Shown one piece after another: positions 43,898 through 52,105 of a DNA stretch of 64,000 nucleotides. The notes under the pieces are model-generated. The model saw only the letters and a program-made list of their open reading frames with translations. It did not search any database and was not told the origin of the DNA. The stretch comes from Pseudomonadota bacterium (lineage in GTDB: Bacteria; Pseudomonadota; Gammaproteobacteria; Steroidobacterales; Steroidobacteraceae). The position numbers were made by a program, and so were the translations under genes. The stretch lies in the NCBI GenBank assembly GCA_021851405.1, contig JAJZDW010000006.1:62001-126000 (forward strand), written 5' to 3'. Every line of letters begins with the position of its first letter. Position 1 is the first letter of the stretch.

Positions 43898-44227
43898 TTA
43901 CTTGGAGATCGAACGCTTGAACATGCGGTCGATCTTCTCGTTGGTGGCGTCGATCGCCGCCTTGTTCGACTGCGCGAGCGAGAGTGCCTCGTTGGCAGTG
44001 CTCTGAGCCGCAGCAGACTTCTGGTCGGCAGCGTTCTGCGCAGCCTCGGCGGCGCTGTTGGCCTTGTCGGCGGTGCTCTGAGCGGTGGAGACCTGGCTCT
44101 GCAGCTGGGCAACCTGCGACTTCAGGTTGGCGATGTCCGACTTGATGGGGGTCAGGTTCTGGCAGCCGGCGAGACCGACCACGAGTGCCGCGGCCGCGGC
44201 GACCTTTACTACGCTCGCGTACTTCAT
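43898..44227 (-). CDS. Lpp/OprI-like alanine-zipper lipoprotein
   Basis: 109 residues. Signal peptide with lipobox LAGC (Cys22), then a continuous coiled coil of Ala/Ser/Gln/Lys heptads (SDIANLKSQVAQLQSQV, AEAAQNAADQ) and a C-terminal ...RSISK. It has the layout of the Braun lipoprotein: lipid anchor, trimeric helix, terminal lysine that could be linked to peptidoglycan. It is longer than E. coli Lpp. ATG 44227 has AGGGG upstream; the ORF-track start at 44341 is a shadow. Strong terminator and isolated position suggest a highly expressed single-gene transcript. Confidence 0.87.
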   Translation of the reverse strand: MKYASVVKVAAAAALVVGLAGCQNLTPIKSDIANLKSQVAQLQSQVSTAQSTADKANSAAEAAQNAADQKSAAAQSTANEALSLAQSNKAAIDATNEKIDRMFKRSISK

Positions 44228-44476
44228 AAAGTCCCCTTGGGGTTGTTGATTGAGGAAGTCTTGAAAATGAAAACGAACCGAGGTGGAGCAGCCCCCACGA
44301 CTCGACTTCACAAGTCCAACAAATTTGTGCCGGGAATGCAACCCTGGACATGCTGATTTTATAGGATTTTGGGTTTGTACGGATGCGCAGCGCAGTGCAT
44401 ATGAACGGAGGCTGAATAAAGGGCGCGTGCGCCGTGTCGCGGCGAGTTGAGCGGTGGCGCGAAGGCCTGATGAAAT

Positions 44477-44494
44477 GCACCGACCGGTCGGTGC
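44477..44494. promoter_or_regulatory. 18-bp perfect palindrome GCACCGACCGGTCGGTGC
   Basis: Perfect dyad with no loop, between the lexA promoter (80 bp further) and the lipoprotein gene. Its 12-bp core CCGACCGGTCGG is identical to the site ahead of the ABC operon at 2017-2028. Suggests a TetR-type operator; ligand protein unknown. Confidence 0.5.
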
Positions 44495-44573
44495 CGTTGC
44501 GGCCGGGGGACAGAGTCGGGGCGGGCAGAGGCGGGTGATCCGGCGCCGGTTTCAGCCGTGCGTGGCGAGGGAC

Positions 44574-44601
44574 TTGCCGGACGCGTCGTTATGGATATAA
44601 T
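44574..44601 (+). promoter_or_regulatory. lexA promoter
   Basis: TTGCCG (44574-44579), 16-bp spacer, consensus TATAAT (44596-44601). Start expected at about 44608, next to the LexA box. Confidence 0.65.
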
Positions 44602-44608
44602 CACAGCC

Positions 44609-44624
44609 TTGTACAAAAGAACAG
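44609..44624 (+). promoter_or_regulatory. LexA (SOS) box TTGT-N8-ACAG
   Basis: One mismatch to the enterobacterial-type consensus CTGT-N8-ACAG, with an A-rich centre, overlapping the predicted start of transcription and 8 bases ahead of the lexA ATG. Autoregulation of the whole lexA-imuA-imuB-dnaE2 operon follows from position. Confidence 0.75.
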
Positions 44625-44632
44625 GCGGCACC

Positions 44633-45256
44633 ATGTCTGATCTCACCCCCCGTCAAATCGAAGTTCTGCGGCTGATCCAGCGCTTCATCTCGCACTCGGG
44701 GATGCCGCCCACCCGTGCTGAAATCGCCCGTGAACTGGGGTTCCGTTCGGCCAATGCCGCCGAAGATCACCTGCGTGCGCTGGCGCGCAAGGGGGTCATC
44801 GCGCTGGTGCCGGGCGCCTCGCGCGGCATCCAGCTGAAGGACACCATCCGCGAGCAGATCGGACTGCCGCTGATCGGGCGGGTCGCGGCCGGCCGGCCGA
44901 TCTTCTCCGAGGAGAACATCGAGGCGCGCCTGGACATCGATCCGGGCGTGTTCCAGCCGCGGCCGCATTACCTGCTGAAGGTCACCGGCATGAGCATGAA
45001 GGATGCCGGCATCCTCGATGGCGATCTGGTGGCCGTGCATCGCACGCCGGAGGTGCGCAGCCGACAGATCGTCGTGGCGCGCCTGGAGAACGAGGTCACG
45101 GTGAAGCGCTATCGCCAGGAAGGTACCGTCGTCTGGCTGCTGCCGGAGAACAGCGACTTCGATCCCATCCGCGTCGATCTGAAGGAACAGTCGCTGTTGA
45201 TCGAGGGCATCGTGGTCGGCGTATTGCGCCGCGGCAAGAGCCACGGCCTCATGTAA
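44633..45256 (+). CDS. lexA: SOS repressor LexA
   Basis: 207 residues. Winged helix ([16 protein letters not shown], then [15 protein letters not shown]), self-cleavage site Ala86-Gly87 in GRVAAGRP, catalytic Ser121 (GMSMKDAG) and Lys158 (EVTVKRY). Cleavage assisted by RecA derepresses the SOS genes. ATG at 44633 is chosen over the ORF-track start (44558), which would include the promoter. The next gene, imuA, begins 19 bp after the stop and shares the LexA-controlled transcript. Confidence 0.96.
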   Translation: MSDLTPRQIEVLRLIQRFISHSGMPPTRAEIARELGFRSANAAEDHLRALARKGVIALVPGASRGIQLKDTIREQIGLPLIGRVAAGRPIFSEENIEARLDIDPGVFQPRPHYLLKVTGMSMKDAGILDGDLVAVHRTPEVRSRQIVVARLENEVTVKRYRQEGTVVWLLPENSDFDPIRVDLKEQSLLIEGIVVGVLRRGKSHGLM

Positions 45257-45275
45257 ATGACGGGAGCCGGCGTGC

Positions 45276-45968
45276 ATGAGCGCCGATGGACCGCGGCGCA
45301 CTGCGCCGCCTTCGAGTGCCGCACGCGCAGACCCGCGTCTTGAGCAGCTGCTGGCGCATCCGGCGCTGTGGCGCGCCGGGTCGGCTGTACGCGGTGCGGT
45401 CTGGTCGAGCGGGTTCGCACCGCTCGATGCGGGTCTGCCCGGGGGCGGTTGGCCGCGCAGCGGACTGATTGAGATTCTTCCCATGCGGTTTGGTCAGGGC
45501 GAGCTGCAGCTGCTGCTGCCGGCGCTGGCGTCCCTCACGCGCCGGCCCGAGGCGCGCTGGTGCATCTGGGTGGCTCCGCCGCTGCAGCCGTTTGCCCCTG
45601 CGCTGGCCGCGGCGGGTGTTGCGCTCCCTCGGCTGCTCATCGTGAGCGCCCGAGGAGCGGCCGCTCTCTGGGCCTTCGAACAGGCGCTCGGTTCCGGCGC
45701 CTGCGATTGCGTGTTTGCCTGGACGAGGCATGCGCCCGCGCGGCACATCCGCCGCCTGCACCTCGCGGCGCAGCGTGGTAACACGCTCGGGGTGTTGTTC
45801 AGAACGCGCGAGGCGGCCCGCGAGGCCTCCCCGGCGATGCTGCGGGTCGCGCTCGAGCCGCGCGGCGACGGCGCACGGGTTACGCTGCTGAAGAGCCGCG
45901 GCGGGGCGCGCGGCGCGCTCGATCTGACCTGGGCGACCGATGCGTATGAACCGCAGAGGATGCCGTGA
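45276..45968 (+). CDS. imuA: SOS mutagenesis protein ImuA
   Basis: 230-residue RecA-like protein of the ImuA (SulA-like) family. Recognised by VWSSGFAPLDAGLPGGGWPRSGLIEIL-type opening, WCIWVAPPLQPFAPALAAAGV and GNTLGVLFRTREAA. The Walker A motif of RecA is not conserved. Part of the ImuA-ImuB-DnaE2 mutasome for translesion synthesis after DNA damage. Its stop overlaps imuB by 4 bp. Confidence 0.9.
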   Translation: MSADGPRRTAPPSSAARADPRLEQLLAHPALWRAGSAVRGAVWSSGFAPLDAGLPGGGWPRSGLIEILPMRFGQGELQLLLPALASLTRRPEARWCIWVAPPLQPFAPALAAAGVALPRLLIVSARGAAALWAFEQALGSGACDCVFAWTRHAPARHIRRLHLAAQRGNTLGVLFRTREAAREASPAMLRVALEPRGDGARVTLLKSRGGARGALDLTWATDAYEPQRMP

Positions 45969-47380
45969 GGGCGCCGAAAACACTGGACCTGTTTGCCCCG
46001 GAGCATCTGCCGCGCCGCGCGGTCCGTCCGCCCGTGCAGCCCGTGCAGCCGCAGGGGGCGCCCGAGCGGTCCACGCGGCCGTCGCAGGCACCGTTGTGGC
46101 TCGCGGTGCATCTGCCGCGGCTCGCGCCGGAGTCAGATTCGGGTGTGCCGCGGGTGCTGCACTCGCTCGCCGTACGCGCCCAGCGCTTCACACCCCGCAT
46201 CAGTCTTGCACCGCCCGACGCGGTGCTGCTCGAGGTGCGCTCCAGTCTGCACTTGTTCGGTGGCGTGGACGGGCTGCGCCGGGCGATGGCCGGGGAGTGC
46301 GCCGCACTCGGTCAGCCGGCCATCCTCGCCTTCGCGCCGAGCGCGTCGGCCGCACTCGCCGGCACGCGCGCCGGGCGGGCGTTCACGGTGTTGGAGGCGG
46401 GACAGCTGGCCGGTTCGCTGGCGGCGTTGCCGCTCGCGGCGCTGCGCTGGCCGCCGCAGCTGATCGAGCGGCTCGCGCGCATCGGCGTGCGCACCGTCGG
46501 GGCGGCGCTGCGTCTGCCGCGCGCCGGGTTCGCGCAGCGCTTCGGTGCGACACGGCTCGCGGCGCTCGATCAGCTGACGGGACGGGCGGCCGATCCGCGC
46601 GAGCGCTTCGAGGCACCGCAGCGGTTTCGTCGCCGCCGCGAGCTGCCCTGCGAGTCCGACAGTCACGCGCTGCTCGCCGTGACGCTGCGCGCGCTGCTCG
46701 AGGAACTGGCGCGCTTCCTGGCGGCCCGTCAGAGCGGCGTGCTCGCGCTCGAGTGCCGGCTGTGGCATCGACAGGCGGTGCCCACCCGCTGCGTGCTGCG
46801 GCTCGGCGCACCGCTCGCCGATGCCGCGCGGCTCGCCGCGCTGCTCGAGGAGCGGCTGCGCAGTCTCACGCTGCCCGAACCGGTGCGCGCCTGCGAGCTG
46901 CGCGCCGGATCGCCCGTGCCGCAGCCGATGCACACCGGCGGCCTGTGGCGGCCGGGAGAGCGGGGCGGACTCGCCGCAGCGCCGGGTGTGGAGCTCATCG
47001 AGCGGCTGCGGGCCCGCCTCGGTCCGGAGGCACTCGAGACGCTCTCACTCGTGGCCGACCGTCGCCCCGAGGCCGCCTGGCGCGCCGGTCCGCCCGCGCT
47101 GGCACCCGATGCCGAGTCGCAGGCGACGATGCGGGCCGTGCCCCGGCCGCTGTGGCTGCTGCCGGCGCCGCGGTTGCTGCACCAGCGCCGCGGGCTGCCG
47201 CGCTGGCACGGGGCGCTGCATCTCGAGGGTGAGCCGGAGCGCATCGAGACCGGCTGGTGGGACGGCCGGGAGGTCGCCCGGGATTACTACAACGCCCGCG
47301 ATGGACGCGGCCGGCGCCTGTGGCTGTTCCGCGAACGCGAGCCGCCGCATCGCTGGTTTCTGCACGGCGTGTACGGATGA
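45965..47380 (+). CDS. imuB: Y-family polymerase-like protein ImuB
   Basis: 471 residues. Y-family fold without polymerase catalysis: the first catalytic Asp region is replaced by LWLAVHLPRL, and the acidic triad is missing, as usual for ImuB. The C-terminal signature RPLWLLPAPRLL, then GWWDGREVARDYY and GRRLWLFRERE is ImuB-specific. ImuB links DnaE2 to the sliding clamp. An extra N-terminal segment of about 44 residues contains LDLF (residues 7-10), which resembles a clamp-binding motif. GTG start overlaps the imuA stop; stop overlaps the dnaE2 start (ATGA). Confidence 0.9.
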   Translation: MRAPKTLDLFAPEHLPRRAVRPPVQPVQPQGAPERSTRPSQAPLWLAVHLPRLAPESDSGVPRVLHSLAVRAQRFTPRISLAPPDAVLLEVRSSLHLFGGVDGLRRAMAGECAALGQPAILAFAPSASAALAGTRAGRAFTVLEAGQLAGSLAALPLAALRWPPQLIERLARIGVRTVGAALRLPRAGFAQRFGATRLAALDQLTGRAADPRERFEAPQRFRRRRELPCESDSHALLAVTLRALLEELARFLAARQSGVLALECRLWHRQAVPTRCVLRLGAPLADAARLAALLEERLRSLTLPEPVRACELRAGSPVPQPMHTGGLWRPGERGGLAAAPGVELIERLRARLGPEALETLSLVADRRPEAAWRAGPPALAPDAESQATMRAVPRPLWLLPAPRLLHQRRGLPRWHGALHLEGEPERIETGWWDGREVARDYYNARDGRGRRLWLFREREPPHRWFLHGVYG

Positions 47381-50300
47381 GCGGTGCAGCGGATTCGACG
47401 CGGTCCTGCCAGCCGCCGCCCTATGCAGAGCTGCATTGCCTGAGCAACTTCACGTTCCTGCGCGGCGCGTCGCATCCGCAGGAACTCGTCGCCCAGGCCG
47501 CCGCGCTCGGCTACCGTGCGCTGGCCCTCACCGATGAGTGTTCGCTCTCGGGCGTGGTGCGTGCGCACGTGGCGGCCAAGGAGCACGGTCTGCATCTGAT
47601 CATCGGTGCGGAACTGCGGCTGGCGTGTGGCCTGCGTCTCGTGGCGCTCGCCACCGACCGGCAGGGCTACGGACGGCTCTGCCGCCTCATCACACTCGGC
47701 CGGCGTGCCGCACACAAGGGCAGTTATCACCTCACGCGCGAGGATTTGGTCGCGACGCTCGAGCGCTGCCTGCTGCTGTGGTTGCCCGGCGAGCGGCCAC
47801 AGGCCGAGCAGGCGCACTGGCTCGTCGGCCAGTTCCCCGGCGCGGTCTGGATCGCCGTGGAGCTGCTGCGCGATGGCGCGGATCGCGCGCGGCTCGAGGC
47901 GTTGCGGCGCATCGGGCGCACCACCGCGCTGCCGCTGGTCGCCAGCGGCGATGTGCACATGCACGTGCGCGCGCGCCGAAGGCTGCAGGACGCGCTGACG
48001 GCCGTGCGCCTGAACGTGCCCGTCGCCGAGGCCGGCTGGAACCTCTATCCCAACGGCGAGCGCTATTTGCGCGAGCCTGAGCGGCTCGCCAAGCTCTATC
48101 CGCCTGAGCTCATCGCCGAGACGGCGCGCATCGCGGCGCGCTGCACGTTCTCGCTCGATGAGCTGCGCTACGAGTATCCGCGCGAGCTGGTGCCGGCCGG
48201 CGAGACCCCCGCGAGCCATCTGCGTCGGCTCACCGAGGCCGGTGCGCAGCGCCGCTGGCTTCAGGGCGTTCCGCCGGCCGAGCGCGCCGCCCTCGAACAC
48301 GAACTGGCACTGATCGCGGAACTCGGCTACGAACCGTACTTCCTCACCGTGCACGACCTCGTCGATTTCGCGCGGCGCCGCGGCATTTTCTGTCAGGGCC
48401 GTGGCTCGGCGGCCAACTCGCGGGTGTGCTACTGCCTCGGGGTGACCGCGGTCGATCCGCAGCGCGGCGCAGGGCTGCTGTTCGAGCGGTTCATCTCCCG
48501 GGAGCGCAACGAGCCGCCCGACATCGACATCGACTTCGAGCACGAGCGGCGCGAGGAGGTGATCCAGTACGTCTACGCCAAGTACGGCCGCGAGCGCGCC
48601 GCGCTCGCCGCCACCGTGATCCAGTACCGCTCGCGCAGCGCGCTGCGTGATCTGGGCCGGGTGTTCGGGTTCGAACCCGCGGCCTGTGACCGGCTCGCCC
48701 GGGTGATGCAGTGGTGGGACGGGAGCGAGGCGCTCGCCGAGCGGTTGCGCGCGGCAGGGTTTGATCCGGAGAGTCCGCCGCTGACGCAGCTGGTGCCGCT
48801 CGCACGCGAGCTGCTCGCCTTTCCCGGCTTCCCACGTCACCTCTCGCAGCACGTCGGCGGGCTGGTGATCAGCGCCGGGCGGCTCGATGAGCTGGTGCCG
48901 ATCGAGAACGCCGCCATGCCCGAGCGCACCGTGGTGCAGTGGGACAAGAACGACCTCGATGCGCTCGGTCTGCTGAAGGTCGATGTGCTCGCCCTCGGCA
49001 TGCTCAGCGCGCTGCGCAAGGCGATCGACCTGGTCAACGGTCTGCGCGGCACGCGCCATGCGCTCGGGTCACTGCCGGCGGAGGATCCGGCCGTCTACGA
49101 GATGATCTCGCGCGCCGACACGGTCGGGGTGTTTCAGATCGAGTCGCGCGCACAGATGGCGATGCTGCCGCGGCTGAAACCGCGCTGCTACTACGACCTG
49201 GTCATCGAGGTGGCGATCGTGCGTCCGGGGCCCATCCAGGGCGACATGGTGCATCCGTACCTGAGGCGCCGCCAGGGACGCGAGCCGATCGAGTATCCGA
49301 GCGACGCCGTCGAGTCGGTGCTGCGGCGCACCCTCGGGGTGCCGATCTTCCAGGAACAGGTGATGCAGCTGGCGATGGTGGCCGCGGGGTTCACGCCGGG
49401 GCAGGCCGATCAGCTGCGCCGCGCCATGGGCGCCTGGAAGCGCAGCGGCGGCCTCGGGCATTTCCGCCCGATGCTCCTCGAGGGCATGGCCGCGCGCGGT
49501 TACTCGAGCGAGTTCGCCGAGCGGGTCTACCGGCAGATGATGGGGTTTGGCGATTACGGCTTTCCGGAATCGCATGCCGCGAGCTTCGCGCTGCTGGTGT
49601 ACGACTCGGCCTGGCTGAAGTGCCACGAGCCGGCGGCCTTCACCGCCGCGCTGCTGAACAGCCAGCCGATGGGCTTCTACGCCCCGGCGCAGCTGGTGCG
49701 CGATGCGCGCGCCCATGGCGTCGAGGTTCGTGCGGTGGACGTCGAGGCGAGCGAGTGGGACTGCACGCTCGAGCGCAGTGGGGCGGCGCAGCCGGCGCTG
49801 CGGCTCGGTCTGCGCCTGGTGAAGGGGCTGACGCGCACCGGCGCGGCGCGGCTCACCGCAGCGCGCGCCGCGGGACCGTTCAGCGCGCTGTCGGACCTCG
49901 CCCGGCGGGCCGGACTCGAGCGCACCGACCTCGAGGCGCTGGCGGGCGCCGGGGCGCTCGCCGGCTTGAGCGGCAACCGCCATCTGGCCTTCTGGGACGT
50001 CGCGGGCGTGGAGCGGCCACTGCCTCTTGAAGCGACGAACACGCCGGCCGCTGCGCACGATACCGCGGCCCCGGCGGCCGATGCGGCGCGACCGCTCATC
50101 GCCGCGCCGAGTGAAGCGGAGAGCATCGCGGCCGACTACGCCTCAGTGGGCCTGACGCTCGGCCGGCATCCACTGGCGCTGCTGCGCGAGGCGCTGCGCG
50201 GTCGCGGGGTGAGCAGCGCCGAGGAGGCCGGTGTGCGGCCGGAGGGAAGCGCCGTGCGCGCCGCCGGCATCGTGTTGATGCGCCAGCGTCCGGCGGCCGC

Positions 50301-50529
50301 CGGCGGCGTCACCTTCCTCACGCTGGAGGATGAGAGCGGACAGGTCAATGTCATCGTCTGGGAGCGCACCGCGCAGGCCTATCGCGAGGCGCTGCTCGGA
50401 GCACGGCTGCTCGAAGTGCACGGGCGGCTGCAGCACGCCGAGGGCGTCACGCACCTGATCGCGCGGCGGCTGTTCGACCGCACGGGGCTGCTCGGGGCGC
50501 TGGTGACGCGCTCGCGGGATTTTCACTGA
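47377..50529 (+). CDS. dnaE2: error-prone DNA polymerase DnaE2
   Basis: 1050-residue C-family polymerase. PHP domain (YAELHCLSNFTFLRGASHPQELV condensed motif), polymerase palm with PDIDIDFEHERREEV, NPAGxx-type GPIQGDMVHPYLRRR, helix-hairpin-helix and a C-terminal OB-fold (VTFLTLEDESGQVNVIVWE). It lacks the long tau-binding C-terminus of replicative DnaE1. Third partner of the ImuA-ImuB-DnaE2 mutasome; performs SOS mutagenesis in bacteria without UmuDC. ATG 47377 overlaps the imuB stop by 4 bp; the ORF-track start lies inside imuB. Confidence 0.95.
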   Translation: MSGAADSTRSCQPPPYAELHCLSNFTFLRGASHPQELVAQAAALGYRALALTDECSLSGVVRAHVAAKEHGLHLIIGAELRLACGLRLVALATDRQGYGRLCRLITLGRRAAHKGSYHLTREDLVATLERCLLLWLPGERPQAEQAHWLVGQFPGAVWIAVELLRDGADRARLEALRRIGRTTALPLVASGDVHMHVRARRRLQDALTAVRLNVPVAEAGWNLYPNGERYLREPERLAKLYPPELIAETARIAARCTFSLDELRYEYPRELVPAGETPASHLRRLTEAGAQRRWLQGVPPAERAALEHELALIAELGYEPYFLTVHDLVDFARRRGIFCQGRGSAANSRVCYCLGVTAVDPQRGAGLLFERFISRERNEPPDIDIDFEHERREEVIQYVYAKYGRERAALAATVIQYRSRSALRDLGRVFGFEPAACDRLARVMQWWDGSEALAERLRAAGFDPESPPLTQLVPLARELLAFPGFPRHLSQHVGGLVISAGRLDELVPIENAAMPERTVVQWDKNDLDALGLLKVDVLALGMLSALRKAIDLVNGLRGTRHALGSLPAEDPAVYEMISRADTVGVFQIESRAQMAMLPRLKPRCYYDLVIEVAIVRPGPIQGDMVHPYLRRRQGREPIEYPSDAVESVLRRTLGVPIFQEQVMQLAMVAAGFTPGQADQLRRAMGAWKRSGGLGHFRPMLLEGMAARGYSSEFAERVYRQMMGFGDYGFPESHAASFALLVYDSAWLKCHEPAAFTAALLNSQPMGFYAPAQLVRDARAHGVEVRAVDVEASEWDCTLERSGAAQPALRLGLRLVKGLTRTGAARLTAARAAGPFSALSDLARRAGLERTDLEALAGAGALAGLSGNRHLAFWDVAGVERPLPLEATNTPAAAHDTAAPAADAARPLIAAPSEAESIAADYASVGLTLGRHPLALLREALRGRGVSSAEEAGVRPEGSAVRAAGIVLMRQRPAAAGGVTFLTLEDESGQVNVIVWERTAQAYREALLGARLLEVHGRLQHAEGVTHLIARRLFDRTGLLGALVTRSRDFH

Positions 50530-50531
50530 CG

Positions 50532-50562
50532 GGCGCAGCGGCTGCGCCGCGGCGTTATTTTT
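50532..50562 (+). terminator. possible terminator of the SOS operon
   Basis: GGCGCAG-CGG-CTGCGCC stem just after the dnaE2 stop, followed within 10 bases by TTATTTTT. The gap between stem and T-run is long, so the call is tentative. Confidence 0.35.
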
Positions 50563-50815
50563 CCCGCCGCCGCCGCCTCCGCCCGCCCGCGCCGTCCGCG
50601 TCGATCTCGTAGTCATCGAAGTCGCTGGTCAGCTCAGCGGTGTGCTTCTCCTCGAACATCCGCTCAAGGCGACGCCAGGCCGGCTCTGCGCTCTTCGGGC
50701 CGCGGTGCTTGGCGAGATCGAGATCCTTGATGACCTGATCGAGATCGACGTCACCTTCCTCGACCTCCGCTTCCTCCTCGTCCTCGAACTCTTCCGATTC
50801 GGATTTCTCGCTCAT
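50555..50815 (-). CDS. small acidic conserved protein of unknown function
   Basis: 86 residues. First third almost entirely Glu/Asp/Ser (SEKSESEEFEDEEEAEVEEG), then DLDQVIKDLDLAKHRG, a Trp-Arg-Arg-Leu-Glu helix, LTSDFDDYEIDAD, and a run of arginines at the end. Similar small proteins with a 'WR.LE ... DY.ID' core are seen in many gammaproteobacteria; no function known to me. Start at 50815 (second Met of the ORF) avoids a low-quality extension. 75 bp upstream of it begins the gspF stop end; the gene may be the last of the gsp transcript. Confidence 0.7.
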   Translation of the reverse strand: MSEKSESEEFEDEEEAEVEEGDVDLDQVIKDLDLAKHRGPKSAEPAWRRLERMFEEKHTAELTSDFDDYEIDADGAGGRRRRRREK

Positions 50816-50889
50816 GGGACACGCCGAACTCCCGCCCGGGGGAAGGTGCGCAGATTTAATCACAAGCGGCGCCCGGCGCAATGGGTCGC

Positions 50890-52104
50890 TCAGTGAATCA
50901 GATCATCCAGTCGGAAGATGGGCAGGAGCATTGCAAAAACGATGCCCATGACGAACAGTCCCATCACCACGATCAGCAGCGGGCCGAGCAGTCCCACCAT
51001 GGCCGCCATGATCGCGTCGAGCTCGCGCTCCTGACTGGCCGCGGCCTGGATGAGCATCGCATCGAGCTCCCCGCTCGACTCCCCGCTCGAGATCAGGTGG
51101 ACGGTCATGGGCGGAAACAGCTTGCTCACCCCGAGCGAGCGGCCGATCGGCGCGCCCTCGCGCACCCGCTCGGCCGCCTGCAGCACCGCATCGCGCATCG
51201 GCACGCTGGTGACCACCTCCCCGGCGATGCGCAGCGCATCGAGCACCGGCACGGCGCTCATCGAGAGGATGCTGAAGGTGCGCGTGAAGCGTGCGGTGTT
51301 GAACCCGCGCACCAGCTTGCCGGCGAGCGGCAGGTCAAGGACCACCCGATCGAAGCGGCGGCGGGTGGCGGGGTTGCGCAGCGCGCGCCGCCCGAGCACG
51401 AGCGCGAGCCCCGCGCCGAGCACGAGCCAGATGCCGTGCACGCGCAGGAAGTGGCTGGTGCCGATCAGGATGCGGGTGATCAGCGGCAGCTGGGCCTTGT
51501 TCGCCTGGAACACCGCGACCACCTTCGGGACCACGTACACCATGAGCGCGGTCACGATCAGGAAACACATCACCGACAGCACGATCGGGTAGAGCATCGC
51601 GGCGAGGATCTTCTGGCGGATCTCCTCGCGGCTCTCGGTGTAGTCGGCGAGGCGCTCGAGCACGGTGTCGAGGTGTCCGGCCTGCTCCCCGGCGGCCACC
51701 GTGGCGCGGTAGATCTCCGGAAAGACGCGCGGGAACTCGGCCAGTCCGTCGGCGAGGGTGTGGCCCTCCATCACCCGCGAGCGCACCCCGAGCAGGATGC
51801 TCTGCACGCGGGGCTTGTCGGTCTGCTGCGAGACCGCGAGCAGCGACTCCTCGAGCGGCAGTCCGGCGCGCACCAGGGTGGCGAGCTGGCGGGTGAGCAG
51901 CGTCACGTCCGCCGCGGCGACCCGTCGCAGCGTGCCGAAGCCGCGCTGCCGGCCGGCCTCGCGCTCGGCGACTTCGCTCACCGTCACCGGCAGCAGCTGG
52001 CGCTCGCGCAGCTGCTGGCGGATGTGGCGCGGGGTGTCGCCCTCCAGGATGCCCTTGCACTCCTTGCCGCCGGCATCGAGTGCGGTGTATTCGAAGGCGC
52101 CCAC
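50890..52104 (-). CDS. gspF: type II secretion system inner-membrane protein GspF
   Basis: 404 residues with two repeated T2SSF domains and three helices. FEYTALDAGGKECKGILEGDTPRHIRQQLR at the N-terminus; the T2SSF repeats contain LLTRQLATLVRAGLPLEESL and FTRTFSILSMSAVPVLDALRIAG. Inner-membrane platform contacting the GspE ATPase. One base separates its start from the gspE stop. Confidence 0.94.
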   Translation of the reverse strand: MGAFEYTALDAGGKECKGILEGDTPRHIRQQLRERQLLPVTVSEVAEREAGRQRGFGTLRRVAAADVTLLTRQLATLVRAGLPLEESLLAVSQQTDKPRVQSILLGVRSRVMEGHTLADGLAEFPRVFPEIYRATVAAGEQAGHLDTVLERLADYTESREEIRQKILAAMLYPIVLSVMCFLIVTALMVYVVPKVVAVFQANKAQLPLITRILIGTSHFLRVHGIWLVLGAGLALVLGRRALRNPATRRRFDRVVLDLPLAGKLVRGFNTARFTRTFSILSMSAVPVLDALRIAGEVVTSVPMRDAVLQAAERVREGAPIGRSLGVSKLFPPMTVHLISSGESSGELDAMLIQAAASQERELDAIMAAMVGLLGPLLIVVMGLFVMGIVFAMLLPIFRLDDLIH

Positions 52105-52105
52105 C

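Larger units (their letters stand above)
44228..44632. promoter_or_regulatory. divergent lpp-like/lexA intergenic region
   Basis: 405 bp with no gene. Contains a TATAAA box for the lipoprotein gene on the minus strand (44358-44363), an 18-bp palindrome at 44477-44494, and the lexA promoter and SOS box described separately. Confidence 0.6.
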
